DNA of 40,041 bases. Origin: a virus. Where the stretch lies: IMG/VR virus record IMGVR_UViG_3300031857_000476, positions 1-40,041 of that record; one strand, given 5' to 3'. The translations under genes and the position numbers were made by a program. A model generated the notes under the pieces. The model saw nothing but the letters and a program-made list of their open reading frames with translations. It ran no database searches and was not told the DNA's origin. Below are positions 1 through 7,249 of this stretch, piece after piece (within the stretch, counting starts at the first letter, position 1; each line of letters begins with the position of its first letter).

Positions 1-951
1 TTTTTTATCCTCACGTTGAATACCACGAAGTACATACGGTTGATTTATATACGTGTCGTATATATTTTTAGTGTCGTCACGTAAATTAAGTTTTTTATAC
101 TGTTCTGATAACACAGTATATCCATTAGCTTCAGTTAACTTTTTTAATATACTGTTTGATTTTGTTACTACTGATCCGTATTTTTTAGAATTGTTATATC
201 CTTCCTGTGAAAACGTTACACTTTGTCTAGCATCTTTATTTTCAATGTAATAAAATTTAGATCCATTTCCCAATTGAGTTTGCATTGTACTAATACCGTC
301 AATTGGATATTTTGTGTTTGTTAATGGTAAACTAACTACTGAAGATCCATGTACCCCTATCACGCTCGTTGGATAATCATATGTGCCTGCAGCAACGTTT
401 GCACCAATAAATGCAGTATTGTTTTTATTAACGGCGCCGACTACAAATCCAGTAGCACCGGAACGTTTATCATCAATACCATTTGCTGCTGGAGGCGTTT
501 TTCCAACCCATCGATCGCTAGTAAATGGTATTGTTTTTTCAGATTTATATTTTGACGGTGCCTTTCTTTGTTGAGTCGCGCTATCTGGATCGCCTGTCCA
601 AAATTTAGATAATGAGCTATCAATATTAAATTTAGAAGGAGCTACCGTGTCTTTTGTCCAGGCAGTAGTACCACTATATCTAACTGGTACTGAGTCAATA
701 TTAAGTTTAGACGTTGCTACAAATTTAGGTAAAAATTTAGTACGTCCTGTGTATTTAAGAATAGCGTCTGCGTCTCTGTTCAATTCGGATCTTTCAACTT
801 TTGCATTAGTCCAAGCAGTTCTTCTATTGTATACTTTAGGAGCGGAGTCAATATTCAACTCACTTCCTTTATTAACTGTATCTTCTAAAGGCTTCGTAGT
901 AAACGAACTCCTAAAGTTAGCCAGGTTAGATTTTAAATCAACTAATGCCAT
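1..951 (-). CDS. Partial virion-type protein with SxLNxD repeats (C-terminus beyond the left edge)
   Basis: The frame opens with ATG at 951 (MALVDLKSNLANF) and stays open for 317 codons to base 1, so the gene is cut by the window edge. It starts 10 nt after the tape measure stop and is probably co-transcribed with it. Residues 30-132 hold four imperfect units of about 25 residues built on S-(E/K)-(L/F)-N-x-D-S-x-P-x-x-Y, with GTTAWTKDT in the best copy. Residues 165-235 are rich in Gly, Thr and Val and look beta-structured. Residues 255-317 are more polar and include QPYVLRGIQRED. I do not recognise the family. Position next to the tape measure suggests a baseplate or tail-tip protein, but T4 gp48, which occupies that place in T4, does not resemble it as far as I can recall. 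The same short repeat recurs in the gene at 38011-38217. Confidence 0.85.
   Translation of the reverse strand, partial: MALVDLKSNLANFRSSFTTKPLEDTVNKGSELNIDSAPKVYNRRTAWTNAKVERSELNRDADAILKYTGRTKFLPKFVATSKLNIDSVPVRYSGTTAWTKDTVAPSKFNIDSSLSKFWTGDPDSATQQRKAPSKYKSEKTIPFTSDRWVGKTPPAANGIDDKRSGATGFVVGAVNKNNTAFIGANVAAGTYDYPTSVIGVHGSSVVSLPLTNTKYPIDGISTMQTQLGNGSKFYYIENKDARQSVTFSQEGYNNSKKYGSVVTKSNSILKKLTEANGYTVLSEQYKKLNLRDDTKNIYDTYINQPYVLRGIQREDKK
556..864 (-). repeat. Protein-level SxLNxDSxPxxY repeat, four units
   Basis: Residues 30-132 of the gene starting at 951. Unit cores are SELNIDSAPKVYN, SELNRDADAILKYTG, SKLNIDSVPVRYSGTTAW and SKFNIDSSLSKFWTG. Spacing is about 25 residues. The second unit is degenerate. 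Confidence 0.7.
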
Positions 952-961
952 ATATTAATAA

Positions 962-3898
962 TTATGAAAACGCTCCATAACCTCTATCAGTTTGACTACT
1001 GTAAGATTTTTTCAAATTGATTTGACTTTCAAACTCATCTATAGTTTTAGTTCCAAATTTAATAACGGTAGGCTGATCTACTTTTTTAATTAATTCTTGT
1101 ATTGAAGCGTTAACGGTAGCTAATGAAACTGCATTTGCTCCGCCTGCTCCGGCACTTGATGCGTCGCCGCCTCCTGAAGTTGACACTTGCTCTACTTTTG
1201 GCATAACTGACTCAACCCATTCAAATGCTGAATCAAATATTGATCCTATACCGCTAGCGACTGAATTGACTGCCTGCTCTACTGAATTGTCTGACATAGT
1301 ATCGTGTAATTCAATAACTTTATCTATAGTACCGTCAATTGAGGAAGTGTCTCCTATATTACTAACAGCTGCATTAAAACTAGCAAACGCTGCTCCTAAA
1401 GCTGTTATTGCATTTGCAACTGCCATTAATCGTTCAGCGTCAATTGTAGCAAAACGATTAAATTTTTCTACAGGGTCTTCGTCAAAAAATGATGCAAATG
1501 CCGAACCTAAAGCGCCTATACCCGAGCCTCCTCCAAATGCAGCTAACGCTGCTCCAACTGCTACAATTCCAGCAGCCGTGCCTATTAACTTAGCTGAATC
1601 AATATTTTGAAGTTTAATAATCGAAGACGTAATAGTTTCAATTACCAATGCAATTGACTTTCCTACTGTTTCAATTATACCTCCTATTCCATTAAAAAAT
1701 GCTTCAATTCCTGGAGCAGCTGCTCCGATTCCTTGACCTAACCATTGAAATGCTTTTCCTAGTCCCATTAAAGCTAATGTAACAGCTGCCATTCCTATAA
1801 TAATTTCAGGCGTAGCTAATGCAGCCATTGGCTTAAAAAATGCAACTAGCGCTTCTCCTAATCCTCCTAACACGTCTTTAATAACTCCCATTGCACCTTG
1901 CGCAGCGTTACGTAATATATCAAAAAATGCTTTAACTGTATCTCCTAATCCTTTAAGACGATCAGCCATAGACTTTCCTTGTTTAGCTGCTGCATCAGCA
2001 CCGCCCTCTGCGTCGCCGCCGCCTCCAGTAACTTTATCCATTAGCCCGCCGCCGCCAGCACCGCCGCCCATTAATTTTGAAATACCACCTTTAGCCATTT
2101 TAAAGATTTTCCATCCTGCCATGGCTGCTCCGATACCTAAGGTCCATTTTAAAGCAGTCGACATTGATTTTTCCATTTCAGATGTATTTTCTTTAATTGG
2201 AAACATAACTCCATTAATTTTTTCAATTCCTAATGTTATTACATCTATAACGTTTCCGATGTATCCAAATGCAACGCCTAACGCTTCTACTACAGGCATA
2301 GCTATTTTTTCAAACGCCATCATGAGCTTGTTTAGCGACTCTTGAAACTTTTGAGTAGCTTCTTGTTGCTTCTTCTCTTCTTGTTGCATTTTATAAAATG
2401 CAGCTTCTTTACCTGTAAGTGCAGCTGCCTGGCCTTCTTCCAATGCTAATATTTCTTCCGCACGTGCCGCTGATAATCCGTAATCATCATTTAATTGCTT
2501 TGATTTAGTAAGCATTGCGGTCATTTCTTCAACTGACATATTCATGGCCTCTGCCATTGCTTTTTGCTGCAATGGCCCCATTTTTTGAAACTCTTCTAAA
2601 GATCCAGCTTGCTCTAAAATTTCATCTTGCAACTTTCCATATTCTCCAGTAAGAGCGTATTGTCTAGCAGCGTTTAAATTCAAAGATTTACCTGTTAATA
2701 CTTGTGCAGTAAATTGTTTTTCAATGCTAGATTCAATATCTAACATACCTTCACCAATTTTAGATACTTTTTCTAATGATAATCCTAAAAGCTTTCCTTT
2801 AATAACAGCTTTTTCTAATTCTTTACTCGTACCTTTAAATCCAATAACAACTGATTTAGGTATTTTTGCAATTTCTTTCAACGTTTCTTTAGCTCCTAAT
2901 AAACCTTCGCCCATTGTACCAGCTTCAGCTGCTAATTGATCTACGGACATGTTTAGTGCTGTAGCAGTATCGTAAAATGCTTGTGACTCTTCAGCAGTCA
3001 TACCCATTTCAGTACGTAAAGCTGTCATACTTTTTACTAGCTCATTAGATTGCTCATTAGCCATCACTCCCATACTTTTACGCATTTCTACGAGTGTGGT
3101 TTCAACTTCTTTGCCTGTCACTCCTACAAGATGCATTTCATGAGCTAAATGTTCTGCATGCACTGATAAGGCTAATGCATCATCTTTTGCTATGTCTAAA
3201 TCTTTAGAAAATTTAGTAAGCTCTTTATCAAATTCAAATGCTTTATATACTGCTGCTACTGCTAACATTAGTGGTAATAGTGGTGCTAGCGAAGCTAACA
3301 TATTTTTACCAGCCATTTTACTAGCTGTTAATTGATTGACTACATTTTCTTTTATTTTTTCCTTAATTTTATCTAATCCTAAAGCTGTTGATAGTAGTCC
3401 GCCGCCTGGCAACGTTTTAATCCATGAGTCTAACTCATCAATTGGCTCAAGCATTTCCTCATACTTTTCTACTAATTCTTCGGCATGGTGAACTGCTTTT
3501 TTTAATGCTTTATTATGTTCTAAAGAAATTTTAAGCTGCTTTTCTTTACCAGTTAAATATTGCATCTCATTTTTGAGACGTTTTTTCTGCATCTGCATTT
3601 CTTTAACTAATTCTTTACCTTGTAATCGTTGTTCACGAGTCTGACCTTTTAAAAGTTCAGACATTGTACGTGCATAATCATTATATTCTTTTACAGCTTC
3701 TTTTCGTTGTTGAGCAATTTTAAGAATATCTTTTTCTTCTTCTAGTAAAGTTTTAGATAAATCATTTTCAATTTGGCGATCGCGAATAGCTTCTTTACGC
3801 TGTTTGGTTTGTTCTTTAAGAAATTCCAAAAACAGTTTTTGATCTTTCTCATTAAGTTTAACATTTCCGCCTGACGTATTTGAAGTATTTTTTTTCAT
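962..3898 (-). CDS. gp29-like: Tail tape measure protein
   Basis: A 978-residue protein, long and helical, in the place expected for the tape measure: after the gp26-like assembly genes. Residues 13-150 are charged heptad-like coiled coil (many K/E/Q). A hydrophobic stretch lies at about 200-221 (MLASLAPLLPLMLAVAAVYKAF). The middle is alanine-rich and helical. Further hydrophobic, Gly/Ala-rich segments occur in the second half (for example MAAVTLALMGLGKAFQWLG), next to Gly-rich linkers such as KLMGGGAGGGGLMDK. Hydrophobic segments and low-complexity helices are usual for tape measures, whose length sets tail length. T4 gp29 is 590 residues, so this tail is probably much longer. Identification rests on size, composition and context, not on a catalytic motif. 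The start follows the upstream stop by 12 nt and has no clear Shine-Dalgarno sequence. Confidence 0.85.
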   Translation of the reverse strand: MKKNTSNTSGGNVKLNEKDQKLFLEFLKEQTKQRKEAIRDRQIENDLSKTLLEEEKDILKIAQQRKEAVKEYNDYARTMSELLKGQTREQRLQGKELVKEMQMQKKRLKNEMQYLTGKEKQLKISLEHNKALKKAVHHAEELVEKYEEMLEPIDELDSWIKTLPGGGLLSTALGLDKIKEKIKENVVNQLTASKMAGKNMLASLAPLLPLMLAVAAVYKAFEFDKELTKFSKDLDIAKDDALALSVHAEHLAHEMHLVGVTGKEVETTLVEMRKSMGVMANEQSNELVKSMTALRTEMGMTAEESQAFYDTATALNMSVDQLAAEAGTMGEGLLGAKETLKEIAKIPKSVVIGFKGTSKELEKAVIKGKLLGLSLEKVSKIGEGMLDIESSIEKQFTAQVLTGKSLNLNAARQYALTGEYGKLQDEILEQAGSLEEFQKMGPLQQKAMAEAMNMSVEEMTAMLTKSKQLNDDYGLSAARAEEILALEEGQAAALTGKEAAFYKMQQEEKKQQEATQKFQESLNKLMMAFEKIAMPVVEALGVAFGYIGNVIDVITLGIEKINGVMFPIKENTSEMEKSMSTALKWTLGIGAAMAGWKIFKMAKGGISKLMGGGAGGGGLMDKVTGGGGDAEGGADAAAKQGKSMADRLKGLGDTVKAFFDILRNAAQGAMGVIKDVLGGLGEALVAFFKPMAALATPEIIIGMAAVTLALMGLGKAFQWLGQGIGAAAPGIEAFFNGIGGIIETVGKSIALVIETITSSIIKLQNIDSAKLIGTAAGIVAVGAALAAFGGGSGIGALGSAFASFFDEDPVEKFNRFATIDAERLMAVANAITALGAAFASFNAAVSNIGDTSSIDGTIDKVIELHDTMSDNSVEQAVNSVASGIGSIFDSAFEWVESVMPKVEQVSTSGGGDASSAGAGGANAVSLATVNASIQELIKKVDQPTVIKFGTKTIDEFESQINLKKSYSSQTDRGYGAFS

Positions 3899-3910
3899 TT
3901 ATTAAATGTC

Positions 3911-4219
3911 TTATTTTTCCCATTTCTCTAGGTCAGAACAATCTTTAATTTTGATGCCCATCTTTTTTGCTGCAGCAACTTGTTTTTTACATTGAGCTAA
4001 ATATCTTTCTAATCGACCATTCCATAATTCCATTTCATCTCTAGTAGTATTTATTTTATGTATCAACTCTTTCCAATCTGGAGAGTTTTTTAAAATATTT
4101 ACATCTTTTTTAATTTTTGGAGATAGAAACAGCATAATAAGCGAATCAATAATTCCTTCAGAAATTATTAATTCTTCCGTTACTTCTTGCATTAATTGTT
4201 TTAGTTTACTACGTTTCAT
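3911..4219 (-). CDS. Small protein with capsid-targeting-like N-terminus
   Basis: A 102-residue protein of unknown function. The N-terminus MKRSKLKQLMQEVTEELIIS is an amphipathic helix that ends at I-S-E|G (residue 21), matching the (I/L)xE|(A/G/S) site cut by T4-type prohead proteases. The rest is helical and Lys-rich, ending KKMGIKIKDCSDLEKWEK, with a hydrophobic patch IIDSLIMLFLSPKIKK. It lies between the frameshifted gp26-like unit and the tape measure gene. By position it could instead be a tape measure chaperone or a gp28-like hub protein. It has its own ATATTTAT motif 23 nt upstream. Confidence 0.75.
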   Translation of the reverse strand: MKRSKLKQLMQEVTEELIISEGIIDSLIMLFLSPKIKKDVNILKNSPDWKELIHKINTTRDEMELWNGRLERYLAQCKKQVAAAKKMGIKIKDCSDLEKWEK

Positions 4220-4242
4220 ATAGTAGATAGTATTCGTTTAAT

Positions 4243-4250
4243 ATAAATAT
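4243..4250 (-). promoter_or_regulatory. ATATTTAT late-promoter-like motif
   Basis: Sense-strand GATATTTATATT, 23 nt upstream of the start at 4219. It would drive the 102-residue protein, the tape measure and the gene after it. Confidence 0.5.
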
Positions 4251-4264
4251 CAAACAAAAGAAAA

Positions 4265-4492
4265 TTACCTTGGTCTTATAGCAGGTCGTTGTATTTTAGG
4301 CACGTTTGGAGCTGACATTTTTTTGCTAGCTTTTTTCTGCGCTTCTAAAGTTTCAGAAATTAATCGTATGTAGAATTTACGTAACCAAACTGGAAACGAA
4401 TACACGGCATCCCAAGTGTATCCTCCCTGCCCATGATACACTAAATTGAAAATTTCAGTATGTAATATTGGTCGATAACTAGGATTTAGGCC
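4265..4492 (-). CDS. Frameshifted C-terminal extension of the gp26-like protein (tail assembly chaperone type)
   Basis: A 75-codon open frame runs from GGC at 4492 to the TAA at 4265-4267. It encodes GLNPSYRPILHTEIFNLVYH followed by GQGGYTWDAVYSFPVWLRKF and a Lys-rich tail ending RPAIRPR. It has no ATG or plausible start near its beginning: a TGA closes this frame 10-12 nt upstream, at 4502-4504, and the first ATG is 58 codons in. It therefore seems to be reached only by a shift from the gp26-like frame at a run of seven T (4493-4499 on the complementary strand). The shift needed is +1, or equivalently -2. An upstream ORF plus a shifted tail-assembly extension just before the tape measure is the layout of G/GT-type tail chaperones. 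A one-base assembly error in the homopolymer would give the same picture. Confidence 0.65.
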   Translation of the reverse strand, partial: GLNPSYRPILHTEIFNLVYHGQGGYTWDAVYSFPVWLRKFYIRLISETLEAQKKASKKMSAPNVPKIQRPAIRPR

Positions 4493-5339
4493 AAAAAAAG
4501 CTCACATCCATAGGTACCTCCATTACCTGACTTTCTCCTGTTTGATTAGAAGTAAATACAAACGTCATATCCAAATCAGGAGTTAGACGTTTGATTTCAT
4601 CACGAATAAATCTAGAGTCTTGAGCAAATAATTCATTGTCAACAAAATTGGAAATGTATTGTTGCTCCTTATTACCATCAACTGAAGTTAATAGATATTT
4701 CATTCGTGTAGTCAATTCTTTATCAATACCTGTTAATTTAGTCATTTTTAATTGACCTTTAACAGCATCACGTACTTTTTTATCTAATCCATGAGTCATT
4801 AATTGAAACGTAACTACTCGTTTTGACACTGGAAGAGTTAGCGTGAATTCGTTTTGATGCGGAGTAAGTGAGTCGTAATCGTATGGTTTAGCTTGAATAC
4901 CTGTCAAATCAATAACAACTTTCTGTTTATCGTCTTGAGAAAACGGATCTGTAATTTCAACTTCATAGTCTTTACCGTATCCTAAAATACGAGCTGCAAT
5001 CATAATTGCATTTTTATCTCCTACTAACAATTCGTCGTAATTAATTGGAGACACGATTAACGATTGAAATAAACGATCTAATACAACCCCTTGCTTAATT
5101 AAGCTAGAAGAAGTTAAAATGTCTTCTTCTTTTGCGGTCATATATTTCATTTCAACTTTTCCTGACGCTAAAGCACTGTCTGCACTATAAAGCAACCCTT
5201 TAGATGGTAGCTCAATTATTTCGGTAGGAAATTTTGAATTTTGTGCTTCTTGACGTTGCATGTTTTGAATAGCTAATTGCTTTAATTCTGCGTCAGATAG
5301 CTCGTTTTGATTTGGGTAATTGTTGTTAACTATTGCCAT
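4479..5339 (-). CDS. gp26: T4 gp26-type baseplate hub / tail assembly protein
   Basis: A 286-residue protein with the hallmarks of the T4 base plate protein family (gp26 type): IIELPSKGLLY at about 42-52, then MKYMTAKEEDIL at about 64-75, and a C-terminal MEVPMDVSFFWP. The ELPSKGxxY and MTAxEEDIL blocks are the strongest identifiers. Family knowledge places it in baseplate hub assembly; here it precedes the tape measure. The frame ends at a TAG four codons after the FFWP motif. A 75-codon extension is available in the +1 frame at that spot, so two products may be made. It starts at 5339 and has an ATATTTAT motif 22 nt upstream. Confidence 0.85.
   Translation of the reverse strand: MAIVNNNYPNQNELSDAELKQLAIQNMQRQEAQNSKFPTEIIELPSKGLLYSADSALASGKVEMKYMTAKEEDILTSSSLIKQGVVLDRLFQSLIVSPINYDELLVGDKNAIMIAARILGYGKDYEVEITDPFSQDDKQKVVIDLTGIQAKPYDYDSLTPHQNEFTLTLPVSKRVVTFQLMTHGLDKKVRDAVKGQLKMTKLTGIDKELTTRMKYLLTSVDGNKEQQYISNFVDNELFAQDSRFIRDEIKRLTPDLDMTFVFTSNQTGESQVMEVPMDVSFFWPKS
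4490..4500 (-). other. Putative programmed frameshift site (T7 slippery run)
   Basis: The sense strand reads AGC TTT TTT TGG CCT in the gp26-like frame. A P-site tRNA-Phe can slip one base forward on TTT-T with full re-pairing, then read GGC CTA AAT into the 75-codon extension. The -1 frame instead hits TAA after two codons (TTG GCC), so only +1 or -2 works. The site overlaps the conserved FFWP end of the upstream protein. Confidence 0.55.
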
Positions 5340-5361
5340 AACTATTAGTTTATTATTTTAT

Positions 5362-5369
5362 ATAAATAT
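5362..5369 (-). promoter_or_regulatory. ATATTTAT late-promoter-like motif
   Basis: Sense-strand CATATTTATATAAAA, 22 nt upstream of the gp26-like start at 5339. Confidence 0.5.
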
Positions 5370-5383
5370 GATGCTTGTAAAAT

Positions 5384-5956
5384 TTACAAGTCTCCTGATT
5401 TAGCTGTAAAGTGTATATCCGCTTTATCTTTTAATTTTGCAGAGTCATTAAGCCATTTGCCTAATAGTTCGTCCATATTAGGTAATTCTTCAGACTCAGC
5501 TCCTGGCGATTTAAGTTTAGGCATTATTACTTGATCAATAAACGCTTTTTCTATTTTATCATCAAGCAATTGAGACACTTCCGGAGATAATTTAATTGCT
5601 TCCCAAAATGGTCCTGTCATCTCTTTAAATTCTGATGACTTAGGGTTTTTTAATTCTTTTGCAGTAACTGACTTTCCTAAATCTAATAAAAATGCTCCTA
5701 CGTCTTCTCCGTGATCAGCTACTAAATCTATTATCAATCCAGCAGTGCCTCCAGTAACTAAATTAGCTGCCCATTTAGCTCCTGCCATTCCTACTTTTTT
5801 CAAACTAGACTTTGCAATCTCTCCGGTCGCTCCTTTAGCTCCTCCTGTTTTTTGAGCGTCTATCATAGCGTTTAAAAACGTTTGAACGTCACCCCAAGTT
5901 ACTTTTTCATCAGCTTCTTGTAGTATATTTTCAACTATTGACTTAAGCTTGATCAT
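5384..5956 (-). CDS. Putative internal virion protein with targeting-like N-terminus
   Basis: A 190-residue protein of unknown function. It starts MIKLKSIVENILQEADEK, an amphipathic helix ending at L-Q-E|A (residue 14), a good fit to a T4-type prohead protease site. Residues 55-80 form a Gly/Ala-rich hydrophobic stretch (AANLVTGGTAGLIIDLV). Later comes an acidic helical part, roughly residues 116-145, with KLSPEVSQLLDDKIEKAFID. I believe similar sequences occur in other uncultured T4-like phages, without a known role. The start overlaps the end of the upstream gene by 14 nt, so the two are probably translationally coupled. Confidence 0.75.
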   Translation of the reverse strand: MIKLKSIVENILQEADEKVTWGDVQTFLNAMIDAQKTGGAKGATGEIAKSSLKKVGMAGAKWAANLVTGGTAGLIIDLVADHGEDVGAFLLDLGKSVTAKELKNPKSSEFKEMTGPFWEAIKLSPEVSQLLDDKIEKAFIDQVIMPKLKSPGAESEELPNMDELLGKWLNDSAKLKDKADIHFTAKSGDL

Positions 5957-6287
5957 TAGAATCTACTGTTTTTAATACTCCTTTAATCTTAGATACGATT
6001 TGAGAAAAATCTTTTTCGGATATTCCAAATGCAATAGCAATCGCTCCCATTAATGCAGTACGTTGTGCTGGACTACTTAATGCTTTCGCAGCTCCAGGAT
6101 CTTCAATTAAGTCAATTAATTTAGTACGAATAGAAGCGTCAATAGCTTTAACTGCCATGTTTAAGTTACGTATTACTTGTTGATCTTCAATCTTTTTACC
6201 ATCAGGTCCTACTGGTACTACATCAGCTTCTGTTAAAGCTTTACGAACTTCTTCTCGTATTACTTTCATTAATTGAGCGTTATTCAT
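5943..6287 (-). CDS. Putative internal virion protein with LTE|A targeting-like N-terminus
   Basis: I place the start at 6287 (MNNAQLMKVIREEVRKALTE), giving 114 residues. A longer frame begins at 6476 but would run back through the tail tube gene and the terminator, so it is rejected. The N-terminal helix ends at L-T-E|A (residue 20). The segment EEVRKALTE is identical to that of the 78-residue protein at 6920-7156, although the two bodies are unrelated. The body is helical (residues 38-105), with no known motif. It follows the tube terminator, with an ATATTTAT motif 16 nt upstream. Confidence 0.75.
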   Translation of the reverse strand: MNNAQLMKVIREEVRKALTEADVVPVGPDGKKIEDQQVIRNLNMAVKAIDASIRTKLIDLIEDPGAAKALSSPAQRTALMGAIAIAFGISEKDFSQIVSKIKGVLKTVDSNDQA

Positions 6288-6303
6288 AATAATCAATTTA
6301 TTA

Positions 6304-6311
6304 ATAAATAT
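6304..6311 (-). promoter_or_regulatory. ATATTTAT late-promoter-like motif
   Basis: Sense-strand GATATTTATTAATAAA, 16 nt upstream of the start at 6287. It sits directly behind the tube-gene terminator (6322-6342). Confidence 0.5.
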
Positions 6312-6321
6312 CTTAAACATG

Positions 6322-6342
6322 AAAAATCCCTCCGGAGAGGGA
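6322..6342 (-). terminator. Rho-independent terminator after tail tube gene
   Basis: The sense strand has TCCCTC-TCCG-GAGGGA (6 bp stem, 4 nt UCCG loop closed by C and G) followed by TTTTT. It lies 27 nt after the gp19 stop. Confidence 0.85.
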
Positions 6343-6369
6343 CTTTCGTATATAATATCAAGATGCAGA

Positions 6370-6858
6370 TTAGAACTGCAATATTGCGTAATCGTATTTA
6401 ATTGTAAGCTGAATGTTAATTGCGTCTTCTGTGCTCCAGTCAAAGTCACCAAAGTTAGCGTCTCCAATATAAGCACCTTTCAAAGTCCACTCTTCAACTT
6501 TATCACCAACAGGTCCTAAAGCGTTAAAAGTAATGTCTTTCTTATAAAAGTCAGAGTATCCATTACGACCGGTAACAGACTCGTGAGATAAACGAATCCA
6601 TTCCATTACAGCTTGAGCTGCGGAAGGAACAACTGGATCGTAAAGAGTAATGCTTACGTCATTCCATCTTCCTTTTCCTTTTAATTTACGCTCAACGTTG
6701 ATGTGATCTAACACGACATCGCCAAAAGTAATACCTGGTCGGTTAGCTGCTTTAATTAAGTAAGAAGGAATACCTTCAACGTACATGATGAAACGGTTAG
6801 CCACTTTTGGTTCAAAAGCGGTAAACATTATTTCGGTTGGGTCTAGCAATTCAGCCAT
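6370..6858 (-). CDS. gp19: Tail tube protein (gp19-type)
   Basis: A 162-residue protein, the same size class as T4 gp19 (163 residues). The sequence has features typical of the T4-like tube family: NRFIMYVEGIPSYLIKAANR near residue 21, then WNDVSITLYDP at about 64-74, and SVTGRNGYSDFYKKDI at about 92-107. The C-terminus IQLTIKYDYAILQF is also typical. It polymerises into the inner tube of the contractile tail, inside the sheath. It is a monocistronic unit: an ATATTTAT motif lies 35 nt upstream and a strong terminator follows. A 78-residue tagged gene separates it from the sheath gene. Confidence 0.95.
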   Translation of the reverse strand: MAELLDPTEIMFTAFEPKVANRFIMYVEGIPSYLIKAANRPGITFGDVVLDHINVERKLKGKGRWNDVSITLYDPVVPSAAQAVMEWIRLSHESVTGRNGYSDFYKKDITFNALGPVGDKVEEWTLKGAYIGDANFGDFDWSTEDAINIQLTIKYDYAILQF

Positions 6859-6893
6859 GTTAAATTCGTTTTAAGTTGTTACAATTATTTTAT

Positions 6894-6901
6894 ATAAATA
6901 T
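6894..6901 (-). promoter_or_regulatory. ATATTTAT late-promoter-like motif
   Basis: Sense-strand CGATATTTATATAAAA, 35 nt upstream of the tail tube start. Confidence 0.5.
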
Positions 6902-6919
6902 CGATCTTTTGGAAAAAAA

Positions 6920-7156
6920 TTAACCTATTACACGTAAATCAGATTCATGAAAATAAGCCAAGCCTGATTTTAATTTAACCATGTAAAATTTTCCTGAAGG
7001 AGCTTCGTCTTGCACTTCTCCGGTTTTATTATAATCAGCTAACTCTGGAGAAGACACTTTTACTTTCGCTCCTATTTCTATTTTTCCTTCGGTCAAAGCT
7101 TTGCGTACCTCTTCGTTAACCAACTTTCGTAGGGCAGATATACTCTTGTTATTCAT
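6920..7156 (-). CDS. Targeting-like peptide fused to a small SH3-like domain
   Basis: A 78-residue protein. Residues 1-23 (MNNKSISALRKLVNEEVRKA then LTE) form an amphipathic helix ending at L-T-E|G. Residues 26-78 (IEIGAKVKVSSPELADYNKT ... FHESDLRVIG) read as a small five-strand barrel of SH3/KOW type, with the pattern GxxVxV, GxV, FYMVKL and hESDL. The barrel call is from pattern only. It sits between sheath and tube genes, has its own promoter-like motif, and follows the sheath terminator, so its expression can be set apart from theirs. Confidence 0.8.
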   Translation of the reverse strand: MNNKSISALRKLVNEEVRKALTEGKIEIGAKVKVSSPELADYNKTGEVQDEAPSGKFYMVKLKSGLAYFHESDLRVIG

Positions 7157-7178
7157 TATAGTATCAGTTTATATACTA

Positions 7179-7186
7179 ATAAATAT
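7179..7186 (-). promoter_or_regulatory. ATATTTAT late-promoter-like motif
   Basis: Sense-strand CCATATTTATTAGTATATAA, 22 nt upstream of the start at 7156 and directly behind the sheath terminator. Confidence 0.5.
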
Positions 7187-7202
7187 GGAGGTATATAAAA
7201 AG

Positions 7203-7230
7203 AAAAAGCCCCTGTTTCCAGAGGCTTTTT
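7203..7230 (-). terminator. Rho-independent terminator after tail sheath gene
   Basis: A 12-bp stem (AAAAAGCCTCTG pairing with CAGGGGCTTTTT, one U-G wobble) closed by a GAAA tetraloop on the sense strand, ending in a T run. It begins 20 nt after the sheath stop. Confidence 0.9.
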
Positions 7231-7249
7231 ACTAAATATATTATACCAA

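Noticed and set aside
441-623. 60-residue minus-strand frame near the left edge
   Set aside because: Out-of-frame shadow of the long partial gene that runs from 951 to the left edge.
5943-6476. Longer start at 6476 for the tagged protein
   Set aside because: It would include the end of the tail tube gene, a strong terminator and the promoter-like motif; start at 6287 fits the tagged family.
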